A stretch of 64,000 bases of DNA, taken from contig JADJAE010000005.1 in the NCBI GenBank assembly GCA_016704445.1, positions 162,159 through 226,158 on the forward strand, given 5' to 3'. The notes under the pieces were generated by a model. It was given only the letters and a program-made list of their open reading frames with translations. It was not told the DNA's origin and did not search any database. The stretch comes from Deltaproteobacteria bacterium (lineage in GTDB: Bacteria; Myxococcota_A; Polyangia; Polyangiales; Ga0077539). Shown piece after piece: positions 27,564 through 36,465 of this stretch. A program made the translations under genes and the position numbers. The stretch's first letter is position 1, and each line of letters begins with the position of its first letter.

Positions 27564-28054
27564 TCGATACCCTGCGCCAGCAGCGCCGCCTCGGTGTCGA
27601 AGATGGTGCGGAGCATCCCCGCGAGGCGCTGCTCCGCGGCGCGGGCGACCAGCGGCGCTCGGATGGAGAGGGCGATCTCCACGCGACGCAGGGTGGTCCC
27701 GTCGGCAGCGGGTTCCAGGGAGTAGGTGCCCTCGCAGCGCACCCGACGGGCCATCGGAAGGGGCAGCTCGGGGGCGACCTCGAAGCGACCCGAGTGGGCC
27801 TCGCGCGACCAGCGCACCCGCTCGATCCAGGTGATCGCGGGGAGCAGCACGAAGAGCTCGCCAAGGGAGTCGGGCATCGCCCGAAACCAGGTCACCCGCT
27901 CGACCGCGTCTCCCTCCGAGGCGTAGTCGACGCCCCTCGCCCCGGCGAGCGCGGGGCACGAGCTCGCGAGCGCCAGCGCGAAGCCCCGGGAGAGGAGCGT
28001 GGCCTCCACCAGGGCGAGGTCACGGGGGACGATGTGCTCGAACAGCAGGTCCAT
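27560..28054 (-). CDS. SRPBCC/START-like domain protein
   Basis: 164 residues with the helix-grip layout of small ligand-binding SRPBCC proteins (polyketide cyclase/DUF2505 type). It is led by EHIVPRDLALVEATLL and has alternating strands (VERVTWFRAMP, RVRCEGTYSLEP). It may bind a hydrophobic compound; the coupled lycopene cyclase suggests a carotenoid or lipid, by inference only. It starts 9 bp after the thiolase-fold gene, within the same minus-strand run. Confidence 0.65.
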   Translation of the reverse strand: MDLLFEHIVPRDLALVEATLLSRGFALALASSCPALAGARGVDYASEGDAVERVTWFRAMPDSLGELFVLLPAITWIERVRWSREAHSGRFEVAPELPLPMARRVRCEGTYSLEPAADGTTLRRVEIALSIRAPLVARAAEQRLAGMLRTIFDTEAALLAQGIE

Positions 28055-28063
28055 GGCGTGCGC

Positions 28064-29164
28064 TCAGCCTCGCGAGAGCAGCACCGCCCCTCGCGGTCCC
28101 TCGTCGCTGCTGCCGGTCACAAGGCACGTCTCCGCCGCGGGATCGCCCCGAAGAAAGCCCTCTCCCGCCACCGCCACCGCCGTGTGCAGCGTGGCCGCCC
28201 CGAGGTCGCCGAGTGTCTCCGGCAGGTACTCCAGCGCGCTCGTCGGGCCCATCACGTCATAGCCCGCCCTCGGCCACGCGAGCTGGAACTCATGCTGCCG
28301 CAGCGCGTCCCCCGTCACATCGCAGAGCCACCAGTCGAGCGAGCGCCTCTGCGCGGCGAGCACGTCCGTGAGCGAGCGCGTCACCGCCGTCAGCGCATCC
28401 CCGAGGCAGGGCACGTCGTTGTCCGGCCGCGCCGCCTCCCAGGCCGTCGCCGCCCCCTCGATGCGAGCGCGCACCCCGCGTCCCATCGCCCTCGCCCTCG
28501 ACGCCTTCACCACCAGCAGCGCGGCGCCGCCCTCCCCAGGGATGAACCCGTCGAGGTTCTCGCCGTCGTGGAGCCTTCCGCCAGCGAAGAGAGACGAGAG
28601 CACGTCGGGGTCGTAGTAGCTCTCCACGCCCAGCAGCAGCGCCGCGTCGATGCGGTCCTCCAGCAGCGCCGGGACCGCCCTCAGCAGCGCGTGGGCGAGG
28701 CCCGCGTGGGCCCTGTGGTCGTGCTCCACCACGATGCTGGCCCCAGCGGGAACGCGCTCGACGAGCCAGTCGTTCACCCGACGTACGATCTTCGATGCGC
28801 GGGACTGGTAGCCCGGGTCTCCCGCCGAGGGCAGGGCCGAGAGCGTCACCAGCGCCGCGATGCCGCGCACCGGGCCGAGGGCCTCCACGTCGGGGGCGAT
28901 GGAGTCGAGCAGCGTCGTGACGATGGATTCCATCCGGAGCTCGGCCCTGGCCTGCGGGGGAAAGGTGCGAATCGCCCCCATCGTCAGCGCCTTGCCGTTG
29001 GGGCAGCGGAAGGCGGAGGCCGCGTAGGCCGTGAGCTCCGCGCGGCGGAAGGCCCAGGTCTGCCACGGGTCGAAGCCCAGGCCGTTGAGCGCCGAGGCGG
29101 CGGCCACCACCGGGCCGTCGATCAGCCGGGGGTCCCAGTGCGCGAACTCGTTGGGGCGGGTCAC
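28064..29164 (-). CDS. Thiolase-fold (beta-ketoacyl synthase-like) protein of T6SS islands, no catalytic Cys
   Basis: 366 residues. The thiolase fold is supported by FIPGEGGAALLVVK, which matches the conserved GEGA block of ketoacyl synthases, and by VTLSALPSAGDPGY. Where active synthases have a Cys nucleophile, this protein reads VEHDHRAHAGLAHAL, so acyl transfer is probably lost. Such proteins recur beside DUF2169 genes in type VI secretion cargo islands; their role is unknown, perhaps structural or effector-loading. The start overlaps the DUF2169 stop by 4 bp. Confidence 0.7.
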   Translation of the reverse strand: MTRPNEFAHWDPRLIDGPVVAAASALNGLGFDPWQTWAFRRAELTAYAASAFRCPNGKALTMGAIRTFPPQARAELRMESIVTTLLDSIAPDVEALGPVRGIAALVTLSALPSAGDPGYQSRASKIVRRVNDWLVERVPAGASIVVEHDHRAHAGLAHALLRAVPALLEDRIDAALLLGVESYYDPDVLSSLFAGGRLHDGENLDGFIPGEGGAALLVVKASRARAMGRGVRARIEGAATAWEAARPDNDVPCLGDALTAVTRSLTDVLAAQRRSLDWWLCDVTGDALRQHEFQLAWPRAGYDVMGPTSALEYLPETLGDLGAATLHTAVAVAGEGFLRGDPAAETCLVTGSSDEGPRGAVLLSRG

Positions 29165-30180
29165 CGCAGCTCCTTCTCGTCGACGCGAATCTCGATCAGC
29201 CGACGCGCCGGTCGGGGCAAGCCCACCAGCGCCCGCCAGGTCAGCTCCACCACGCGCTCGTGCGGCTCGAGCAGCACCGTGTCGAGCACCACCGCGGCCG
29301 GAGCGTCTCCGTCGTCGCGGCGGGCCAGCACCGAGAACTGCATCCGCGGCAGCTCGAACTCCAGCGCCCCGTCGGCGCAGAGATGGTGCAACCGCACCCG
29401 CTCACCCCCGCGCAGGTAGCCCGGGGCCACCATCGGGGGCGTTGCCACCTGCTCGAAGCGAGGGTCGAGATCGAGCGGTGGCAGCGGCATGCGGGAGCGC
29501 ATCCACGCCGTGTCCATGGTCCCGGCCCAGGCTCGCCTCGGCGACCAGTGGCGGGCGATGGGAGCGACCCCCCAGGGCTCGTGCCGCCCCACCTCGGTGA
29601 TGGGCGCGGCCGGGTCCTCGATCTGCGGCCCGGCGCGGTGCACCAGGGACTCCGCGCGCCTCGCCACGCCCCGGCCCACCGGGTTGCGGGCCTCCTCCAG
29701 CGGGCCCTGCGACTCGTCGCTGGCGTCGGTGCCACCCCAGGCGAGCTCCCACTGCAGCGGGACCTCCACGAAGGGCTCAGGCTCCGTGAGCGTCAGCCCC
29801 GCCGCGCCCTCGTACCAGACCCGAGGGCCCGTCACCCTCAACGCGCGCGACACCGGACCGACCTCCACCAGCACGTCGAGCGAGCTCACCGGACGACGCC
29901 CCGGGAGCATCGCGTAGCCGGCCACCAGCACGTCCGTCGAGGGCTTGTGGATGCACGTGTCCGCGGGCCGCCGGGTCGAGCTGGTCGCGGGGTTCTCAGG
30001 GTCCCAGGGCTCGTCGGTGTAGCGCACCTCCGCGTCGCCCATGCGCGACAGCCGCCCGTTGGGCGCCAGGTAGAAGCGCTCCTTGATCACCACCAGCGCC
30101 AGCGGCCGTCCGTCCCCGGCGATGCGAGGGACCACCGCCACCGTCGCCGTCGTCGCGTTGAAGAGATCGGGGACGTCCAT
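29161..30180 (-). CDS. DUF2169 protein, T6SS effector-loading chaperone
   Basis: 339 residues matching DUF2169: an N-terminal beta-rich part, LVVIKERFYLAPNGRLSRMG, then QWELAWGGTDASDESQ and NPVGRG, typical family landmarks. DUF2169 proteins are encoded beside vgrG and PAAR-like genes and are thought to help load effectors on the spike (known for an Agrobacterium member). No secretion signal. It lies 7 bp after the HEAT gene and overlaps the thiolase-fold gene. Confidence 0.88.
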   Translation of the reverse strand: MDVPDLFNATTATVAVVPRIAGDGRPLALVVIKERFYLAPNGRLSRMGDAEVRYTDEPWDPENPATSSTRRPADTCIHKPSTDVLVAGYAMLPGRRPVSSLDVLVEVGPVSRALRVTGPRVWYEGAAGLTLTEPEPFVEVPLQWELAWGGTDASDESQGPLEEARNPVGRGVARRAESLVHRAGPQIEDPAAPITEVGRHEPWGVAPIARHWSPRRAWAGTMDTAWMRSRMPLPPLDLDPRFEQVATPPMVAPGYLRGGERVRLHHLCADGALEFELPRMQFSVLARRDDGDAPAAVVLDTVLLEPHERVVELTWRALVGLPRPARRLIEIRVDEKELR

Positions 30181-30187
30181 CGCGCTT

Positions 30188-32200
30188 CTATCCCTCCAGC
30201 ATCGCCGACGGCCAGCGCCCCGCCATCGCCGCCACCCTCGGCGACGACACGTACGAGCGCCACGCCGACACGGCGCGCTCCTGCCGGGAGACCCAGTCCT
30301 CCGGGTCGAAGGCGATGCTCCCTCCGGTGCGGGCGCAGAGCTCCAGCCACGCCATGCGCCGCACGTCCGGCGCGGCGTCGTCGCTGTCCATCTCGGTGAC
30401 GTTGTCCATCGGCGACCAGGGCCGCCCCCAGCGCAGCCGCTGCCCCGCCGGGGCGCCGCCTCCCACGCGGGACCACCACCGCCGCCACGCCTCCATCGAG
30501 ACGCAGGGCTCGGCCACCGCCATCGGGACGAAGCCCTCCGGGCGAGGCCACGGCAGCGTCGGATCGATCCCCTCGGGCGCGTCGTCGGTGAGCATCGCCC
30601 CGGTGATGCGCTCCAGCGCCCCCACCGCCAGGGCCTTCGTCGCCGCGTCGTCGAAGGAGAGCGCCCCGATCAGGTCGTCGACGAAGTCCACGTCGCCGTA
30701 CCAGCCCAGCGCGTCGAGGAGAGCGAGCGACCCCCCGCGGCCCGCGTCGGCGATGAGCGCCGCCTTGCTGAGCCGCGTCCCCGCGAGGGCCACGTAGCGC
30801 ACCGCGCCGGCGAAGCCTCCGTCGACCCCTTCGGTGAGCTCCAGCGCCCTCCAGGCCCCGTCGCGCTGGCCTCGGGCGATGCGGCCCTCGATGGCCGGGC
30901 GCGCCACCGCGGGCAGCGGGTGCCTCAGCAGCGCCAGCGCCAGCGAGGGGTCGACGTCGCCCTGCACCCTGGCGAGCGCCCTGGACGCGGCGCGCAGGGC
31001 GGGCTCGTCGTCGAGGGAGAGCGCCTCGCGGGCGGCGACGTCCCACTGCGAGGCCAGCAGCGCGTAGCGGCGGGAGAGGGCGTCGAGGGCCACGGCGCGG
31101 CGCGCGGGCTCCGGGGCGGTGAGCCACCCCCGGAGGGCCTCGTCGAGCATGGGGTGCGGGGCGTGGGCGAAGGCGTCGGCCACGGAGAGCGCGACGGCGG
31201 CGTCCTGGGAGAGCGAAGCGCGGGCGATGCGGAGCGCGGCGTCGAGGGTGTCGCTGCCTCGGAGCGAGAGGAAGAAGAACACCACCGCCCAGGTGAGCTC
31301 CGGGTCGGGCAGCGGGCGCTCCTCCAGCATCGCCACCAGGCCGGGGACCACCCCGTCTCCGCAGGCCACCAGCGCGTCGACCCGTCGCAGGAGGCGCTGC
31401 TCGGTGCGGGCCGCCGCGCGCCACGACGATCCGCTCATCGGGCGGCGCAGCAGGCCGAACATCCCGAGGTCTTCGAGGCAGGTGCGGGCGCGCTCGAAGA
31501 GCACCTGCTCCGGGGGAATGGCCACCCCGAAGACCAGCGCCGCCGCCCTCCCCGGGAGGTCGATCGGGACGGCTGGAGGGGGCGGTGGAGCGAGGGACGG
31601 TCGGGCCTCGGAGGCGGCCTCCATCGCCTCCAGGCGGGCGCGAGAGGCGGCGGCGAACTCCTCCAGCTCGGAGAGCGAGGTGATGGCCGGCGGGGGCGGA
31701 GGATCGGGCGGCGGCGGCGACGGAGCCTCCGGGGCCGCGGGCATCGGGACCATCGGCACCACCAGGCCTCGCGTGGCGTCGAGGGAGACGGGCTCATCGA
31801 GGCTCGCCCGCAGCACCCCGGGGCTCTGCCTCGGCGCCTCGAAGCCCTCGGCCCTCAGCGCGGGGACGGCGTTGAGCCCCTGCAGCGCGCTGGCCACCAG
31901 GTCGCGCGCCCGCTCGTGCGCCGACGAGGGCTCCGCGGGGTCTTCCTGTAGCCTCGCGAGGGCCGTGCGGGTGGCAGAGAGCGCGCGGGCGAAGGTCGAC
32001 TGCACCCACTGCCCGTCGCCCGGAGCGGCGAGCACCTCGTAGACGGCCGTGATCGCTTCGCCCACCGAGCGAGCCACCTCGCGACCACCGGGGAGCGCCG
32101 CGGCCACCAGGGTCACCAGGGCCTCGTCGAGGCGGGAGCGCACCTCCCCCAGGTCGGACTTCGCGGCAGGGCTGAGCGCCACGTCGCGGGTCACTGCCAT
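30188..32200 (-). CDS. HEAT-repeat protein of T6SS islands (TIGR02270-like)
   Basis: 670 residues. The first 140 residues are helical. A Pro-rich hinge (PEAPSPPPPDPPPPP) lies at about 153-170, and from about 240 there are repeated helix pairs of HEAT type (DPSLALALLRHPLPAVARPA, GSLALLDALGWYGDVDFVDD). The final 100 residues have WPRPEGFVPM and RRWWSRVGGG, landmarks I associate with TIGR02270 proteins that accompany vgrG/DUF2169 genes. Probably a cytoplasmic scaffold. Its start overlaps the previous gene by 10 bp; no ribosome site was needed to choose it because the domain begins there. Confidence 0.72.
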   Translation of the reverse strand: MAVTRDVALSPAAKSDLGEVRSRLDEALVTLVAAALPGGREVARSVGEAITAVYEVLAAPGDGQWVQSTFARALSATRTALARLQEDPAEPSSAHERARDLVASALQGLNAVPALRAEGFEAPRQSPGVLRASLDEPVSLDATRGLVVPMVPMPAAPEAPSPPPPDPPPPPAITSLSELEEFAAASRARLEAMEAASEARPSLAPPPPPAVPIDLPGRAAALVFGVAIPPEQVLFERARTCLEDLGMFGLLRRPMSGSSWRAAARTEQRLLRRVDALVACGDGVVPGLVAMLEERPLPDPELTWAVVFFFLSLRGSDTLDAALRIARASLSQDAAVALSVADAFAHAPHPMLDEALRGWLTAPEPARRAVALDALSRRYALLASQWDVAAREALSLDDEPALRAASRALARVQGDVDPSLALALLRHPLPAVARPAIEGRIARGQRDGAWRALELTEGVDGGFAGAVRYVALAGTRLSKAALIADAGRGGSLALLDALGWYGDVDFVDDLIGALSFDDAATKALAVGALERITGAMLTDDAPEGIDPTLPWPRPEGFVPMAVAEPCVSMEAWRRWWSRVGGGAPAGQRLRWGRPWSPMDNVTEMDSDDAAPDVRRMAWLELCARTGGSIAFDPEDWVSRQERAVSAWRSYVSSPRVAAMAGRWPSAMLEG

Positions 32201-33126
32201 CCCTCCGGCTCGACGAAGCGGCGCAGCCAGCGGAGCGTCTGCTCCCCGTCGTAGAAGCCCCCGTAATAGCGGGCGAAGCGCCGGGGCAGGAGGGCCTCCA
32301 GGGCGCGAGAGACCTCGGCGTAGGTCTCCGGGTAGACGAGGTCGTTGACGTCGCCGGTGACCGGGCGCTCCCCGGCGCGGACGATCACCCCGTGGGAGAG
32401 CGGGAGCACCGTGATGGGGCGCTCCCAGGGGTGCTCCCTCAGGGCCTCCGCGGTGATGCCCCGCTCCTCCATCAGCCCCGCTCCAAGGATGGTCAGCCAG
32501 TTGGTAGAGGGGAGCTCCCGGCCGACGAACCACGAGGCCATGTCGGGGTCCTGCACGTCGAGGCCGAGGTGCTGGAGCGCCCACTTGCGGATGCACCAGA
32601 ACGCCGCGGGCTTCTCCCACTCGTTGAAGGTCGTGAGGTAGCCGCCCACCGCGCAGCGGAAGGGGTGCTCCTGGGCGAGCTCGACCGCCAGCGCCAGCAG
32701 GTCGTCGGGCTCCTGGTCGTAGGGCAGCACCAGCTGGAGCCAGCCGTTGCGGCCGCCGCGCTCGGGGTCGATCTCCCGGTACGAGAAGCCCGCCCCCATG
32801 CACCCGGTCTCGTCGCTCAGTCGCACCTGGAGCAGGTGCCTCGGCCCCGCGGCGTGCCACTCCCGGCCGAGGGTCTGCGGGAGCCCGTCCCGCTCGGCGG
32901 CGGAGAGCCTCACCCAGTCGCTTCGTGTCGAGGTGGTGAACCACTCCAGCGACCCGTCGGGCACCGCCCTCAGCAGCGCCGTCACCATCGACGGGACGCC
33001 CGTCTCCGCCCAGTGCTCCGCGTCTTCCAGGTAGACGGTGAGCCCGAGCGCCACGCGCGCCACCATCACCTCCGGGGCGTCGGCGAGGTAGCCGCAGCCG
33101 GGGCGCTGTCCAGCGCGAGCGGTCAT
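32191..33126 (-). CDS. Type VI immunity family protein (DUF3396/TsiV-like)
   Basis: 311 residues. The pattern fits the TsiV/DUF3396 family: a central YLTTFNEWEKPAAFWC segment, then RYYGGFYDGEQTLRWL near the C-terminus. Many family members are immunity proteins for secreted T6SS toxins, although others sit beside effectors without proven immunity. There is no signal peptide, so a toxin it blocked would act in the cytosol. The 4-bp overlap with the upstream propeller gene implies co-translation. Confidence 0.72.
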   Translation of the reverse strand: MTARAGQRPGCGYLADAPEVMVARVALGLTVYLEDAEHWAETGVPSMVTALLRAVPDGSLEWFTTSTRSDWVRLSAAERDGLPQTLGREWHAAGPRHLLQVRLSDETGCMGAGFSYREIDPERGGRNGWLQLVLPYDQEPDDLLALAVELAQEHPFRCAVGGYLTTFNEWEKPAAFWCIRKWALQHLGLDVQDPDMASWFVGRELPSTNWLTILGAGLMEERGITAEALREHPWERPITVLPLSHGVIVRAGERPVTGDVNDLVYPETYAEVSRALEALLPRRFARYYGGFYDGEQTLRWLRRFVEPEGWQ

Positions 33127-34064
33127 CGCTGCCTCCTCCGGGGTCCTCTCCAGGCCGGGGCGAAGGCGCGGGTCGCCTCTCGGAATACCTCGATCGGTAT
33201 GCGGGTGAAGGTCTCCCCGTCGCGGCTCGCCACAAGCTCATCGGGGCAGGCCGCCAGGAGGTCGCCTCGGGTGTCGAGCTGCGTGGCCGGGACGTCCTTG
33301 CGCCACTCCACAAGGGTGTTTCGCTCCACGGCGTGGAGGCCTCTCGCCCCGGTGGTCACCAGCACCTTCCCCTGGAAGACCCCGAGGGAGAGCAGCGGCC
33401 CGTCGGAGATCACCCGCTCGACCCAGCCGTGGACGCTGCCCTCCAGCACCCGATAGCCCGCCCCGCACGCGTGGATCTCGTCTTCGGACACCACCTGCAC
33501 CGAGGAGAGCATCGAGCGGGTGGGGGCCGGGACGCGGATCCATCGCAGCCCGTCCCAGCGCGCCACCAGGCCGCCGTCGCCGACCGCGTAGACCAGGTCG
33601 GGGCGGAGCCCGTGCATCCCCACGATGAGCCCCGGAGGCGGCGGCGTCTCGGACCACTGCGCTCCGTCCCAGCGGTGCACGATGCCGTGGATGCCGGGCT
33701 GCTGCACCCGCTGCCCGAAGGCGAACACGTTGGACTCATCGAGGCCGTAGACCCCGCTCAGGATGCCGGGCAGCGGCGCGAAGGACCACCGCGGCGTGAG
33801 CAGCTCGCCGGAGGCCTCGACGTGGACGCCCGTGCGGGTGCCGCCCTCGGACACCCAGAGCCGACCGGAGGGAGCGCGCCAGAGGCGGGTGAGCCAGCCC
33901 CGGTGGCCCAGCAGCAGGTACATCTGGCCCTGCACCACGCGGCCGATCCACGACTCGGCCATGTCTTCCGACCAGCCGTAGGTGTCGTCGTAGCGGTCAG
34001 CGAGGAAGTGGAAGTCCTCCGCAGAGAGCCCGCTGACGCCGCGATATTTCCAGGTGATGGGCAT
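33123..34064 (-). CDS. WDG-repeat beta-propeller-like protein
   Basis: 313 residues with repeats of the form HRWDGAQWSETPPP and ARWDGLRWIRVPAP, plus further blades (VYGLDESNVFAFG, VVSEDEIHACG). This suggests a six- or seven-blade propeller. No signal peptide. It sits between an acidic small protein and the TsiV-like gene in the T6SS cargo island; it could be an immunity or accessory factor. I recognise the repeat style from myxobacterial proteins but not a named family. Confidence 0.6.
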   Translation of the reverse strand: MPITWKYRGVSGLSAEDFHFLADRYDDTYGWSEDMAESWIGRVVQGQMYLLLGHRGWLTRLWRAPSGRLWVSEGGTRTGVHVEASGELLTPRWSFAPLPGILSGVYGLDESNVFAFGQRVQQPGIHGIVHRWDGAQWSETPPPPGLIVGMHGLRPDLVYAVGDGGLVARWDGLRWIRVPAPTRSMLSSVQVVSEDEIHACGAGYRVLEGSVHGWVERVISDGPLLSLGVFQGKVLVTTGARGLHAVERNTLVEWRKDVPATQLDTRGDLLAACPDELVASRDGETFTRIPIEVFREATRAFAPAWRGPRRRQR

Positions 34065-34102
34065 TGGGAAGGGCCTTGGGGGGCCGTAGCGGACGGTGGC
34101 GA

Positions 34103-34426
34103 TCAGAAGCCGCTGATGTCGAGCCGCACCGGCGCCGCCGCAACCTCCGGGTGCGCGGCGTAGAGCGCCTCCATGCACTGCTTCACCCGCTCGGGGGCCT
34201 GCAGCTCGTGGTCGAGGGTGTCGGTGCCGTAGCTGAAGCACACCAGCAGCCGGGAGGGATCCTCCGGGTCGGGGAGCGTGCGGTAGTACATCAGCGGGAG
34301 GTAGTCGCCCCCGCCGGTCGCGTCTTCCATGGCCTGCTCGACGGTCGCGTCGTCGGCGAAGAAATTGAGCGCCTCGACGTGCTGCTTCAGGAACGCGTCG
34401 ATCGTCGGGATGAGGTTCTCGTTCAT
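34103..34426 (-). CDS. Small acidic protein, candidate immunity protein
   Basis: 107 residues, acidic (DDATVEQAMEDA, EDATGGGDYLP) with mixed helix and strand. No recognised family. It starts 57 bp after the candidate effector gene; this position and its size and charge are typical of an immunity protein for the product just upstream. Function is inferred from context only. Confidence 0.6.
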   Translation of the reverse strand: MNENLIPTIDAFLKQHVEALNFFADDATVEQAMEDATGGGDYLPLMYYRTLPDPEDPSRLLVCFSYGTDTLDHELQAPERVKQCMEALYAAHPEVAAAPVRLDISGF

Positions 34427-34483
34427 GGCTCTTCGAGGGCTGTGTGGGTCGTAGAAGTGGCGTCGAGGGGAGGTCTTCCCCCC

Positions 34484-35554
34484 TCAGGCCGCGTGCCCGG
34501 TGCGGCGCTGCTCTCGGGCGATCATGCGCCGCCCCATGTCGGCGCGGCAACAGTCCCCGTCGTAGCGGGAGAGCGCCGCGCGGGCGGTGGTGGCCTGCTT
34601 CGACTTCGCTCCGTTGGCGGCCTCCGCGGCGGCGACGTCCCCCTGGAGCGCGGCCCGGTGCGTCGCCCGGGTGGGCGGCGGACCGCCTCGGGTGGGCGTG
34701 GCCCTCGCGTCGTTGCGGGGGAAGTCGTCCTTGCACTTCTTGTACATCGCCGCCTCGGCCTTCTTGCGCCAGTTGTTGAGGCACGCGGCCGCGGTGTTTC
34801 CTCCGATGACCTTGTCCTTGGCGCAGTTGGGCTCTGCGGGAGTCTTGGCTCCGATGGCCGACGCCTGGGCCGCGGGGTCGAGCCGGTCGAAGCGCTCGGC
34901 CGCGTTGGAGCCGGGGCGGGGAATGGGCGCCGCGGTGGTGGCCTCGAAGCTGTTGGCGAAGTTCTGCTTGTGCCTGTCGAGCATGGGCTGGGTGCGAGCG
35001 TCCTCGTCGGCGCGGCGCTGCTCCGGGGGATACCCCCCGCCGGGGGTGTTGGGGATGCCGTTGACGCTGCCCGGGGCGGCGGTGGTGCCGTTGCGGGCGC
35101 GCTGGTTGGCGCTGTCGTTGTTCTCGTTGATGGTGTGGACGCCGTGCACCGTGGCAGGGTCCGCCGCCCGCCCCTGGTGAGGCACGCACGGAGCGAGGTT
35201 GGACTCGAAGCCGTCGACCACGGACTCGCAGACCTCTCCCCGACCGCCCTCGGTGCGGAAGTTGGAGTCCCTGATCAGGTGCCCCGACTCGCAGTCGGAG
35301 AGGAAGCGCTCCTGCGGCGTGGGCTGCGGGATGTTGTTCGCGGACCGATCGGCGGGCGAGGCGTTATCCCAGGCCTCGCAGGTCTTGCGGGCGTCGGCGT
35401 TGGTCTTGGCGACGAAGCTGTAGCTCCCGCAGTTGTCGGGGTTGAGCGCGGCCTTGATGAGCAGCGCCTGGCACTTCTTGGAGAAGAACGCGCTTCCCCC
35501 GCTGTTGAGGTACAGGGTGAAGACGTGAGGCGGAGGCGTAGGGGCGGCGGCCAT
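34484..35554 (-). CDS. Candidate T6SS effector, Cys-rich, with GHLIRD motif
   Basis: 356 residues with 11 Cys. An N-terminal region (1-130) contains SGHLIRDSNF near residue 90, whose H-L-I resembles GHHLIP motifs of HNH/endonuclease VII-type toxins, and CVPHQGRAADPATVHGVHT further on. The rest is low-complexity, Ala/Asn/Arg/Pro-rich and positively charged. It starts 16 bp after the PAAR-like gene, the position of a cargo effector in vgrG-PAAR islands. Toxin activity is inference; no family match is certain. Confidence 0.55.
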   Translation of the reverse strand: MAAAPTPPPHVFTLYLNSGGSAFFSKKCQALLIKAALNPDNCGSYSFVAKTNADARKTCEAWDNASPADRSANNIPQPTPQERFLSDCESGHLIRDSNFRTEGGRGEVCESVVDGFESNLAPCVPHQGRAADPATVHGVHTINENNDSANQRARNGTTAAPGSVNGIPNTPGGGYPPEQRRADEDARTQPMLDRHKQNFANSFEATTAAPIPRPGSNAAERFDRLDPAAQASAIGAKTPAEPNCAKDKVIGGNTAAACLNNWRKKAEAAMYKKCKDDFPRNDARATPTRGGPPPTRATHRAALQGDVAAAEAANGAKSKQATTARAALSRYDGDCCRADMGRRMIAREQRRTGHAA

Positions 35555-35570
35555 CGTTGCGCTCTCCCTC

Positions 35571-35948
35571 TCAGCGCGAGTCGCCGAAGCCAGGGGAGCC
35601 GGTGACGGTCACCGGCCGACCCTCGAAGTGCACCGTCACCGCGGGCACCGGCAGCGACCAGCCGAGGCCGGTGTTCACGCCCGCGACGGTGATGTCCTTG
35701 GTGAGCGCCACGCCCGCCTCGTTGCCGTGCATGTTGCTGATCTTGCAGAAGGAGCTGTGCACCTTCTTGCCGTGGATCTCGATGCGGGCGCACTTCTCCG
35801 CGAGGCTGCTCGAGCTCCCCATCAGGGGGTAGGGCATCGGCAGCGGGCTCGGCGCGGCGGGCGTGAAGCACATGCACGGCACCACCCCCGTCACCTGGTG
35901 GGCCGAGTTCTCACAGACGACTTCCATCATCAGGGCGGTCACGCTCAT
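35571..35948 (-). CDS. PAAR-like spike tip protein (DUF4150)
   Basis: 125 residues. The pattern of DUF4150/PAAR-like proteins is clear: PLPMPYPLMGSS near residue 37, then KCARIEIHGKKVHSS and NEAGVALTKDI. It would cap the VgrG trimer and carry the effector encoded next. The frame stays open upstream to 36203, but that part lies inside the repeat element and I start at ATG 35948. Any promoter for this second half of the island must lie in or beside element 3. Confidence 0.85.
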   Translation of the reverse strand: MSVTALMMEVVCENSAHQVTGVVPCMCFTPAAPSPLPMPYPLMGSSSSLAEKCARIEIHGKKVHSSFCKISNMHGNEAGVALTKDITVAGVNTGLGWSLPVPAVTVHFEGRPVTVTGSPGFGDSR

Positions 35949-35994
35949 GGAATCGCTCCCTTCAAACACGCATATCAGGTTCAGTAACGTTTCG

Positions 35995-36410
35995 TCGGTG
36001 TGGCAGGCCGCCCGTTTGACGCTGGGGTTCGCGTGTCGCAGCTCATCGGTGTGGCAAGCCGCCCGTTTGACGCTGGGGTTCGCGCGTTGGCGCTCACCCC
36101 AGGCTATAACAAGTGACGACCCCCACGTGCGTGGGGGTCTTTCGAACAGGAATGCCACTTCGATGGAGCCCTCCGCATCCAATGGATGTTCCGGACGGTC
36201 CATCGAGTTTCCGGTACGAAAGACCCCACGAACGTGGGGTCGTCACTTGTTATAGCCTGGGGTGAGCGCCAACGCGCGAACCCCAGCGTCAAACGGACGG
36301 CCTGCCCCACCGATGAACCGTTACGCGCGAACCCCAGCGTCAAACGGGCGGCTTGCCACACCGATGAACTGCGACCCGCGAACCCTAAGCGTCAAACGAC
36401 TGGCCTGCAT
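35995..36410. repeat. Large nested inverted repeat, element 3, with flanking direct repeats
   Basis: Same plan as elements 1 and 2. Hairpin A is at 36073-36102 (mate 36257-36286): CTGGGGT/ACCCCAG, inner stem GCGC/GCGC, loop GTTG. The linker GCTATAACAAGTGAC follows. Hairpin B is at 36118-36139 (mate 36222-36241) with stem GACCCCCACG on the left and GACCCCACG on the right. It is flanked by about 38-bp direct repeats on each side: two at left (35995 and 36046) and three inverted at right (about 36274, 36324, 36376; the last degenerate), each holding a GCGTCAAACG core. No gene is credible in the 517-bp gap between DUF3540 and the PAAR-like gene. Confidence 0.9.
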
Positions 36411-36465
36411 CCCATGCATCGTCGACCTCGACAGCGGCTGTCTCGACATCAACCCTTGTATCAAC

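Noticed and set aside
35995..36410. Possible CRISPR-like array because of repeated 38-bp units
   Set aside because: Units are few, in both orientations, contain part of the hairpin and have no regular unique spacers; no cas genes nearby.
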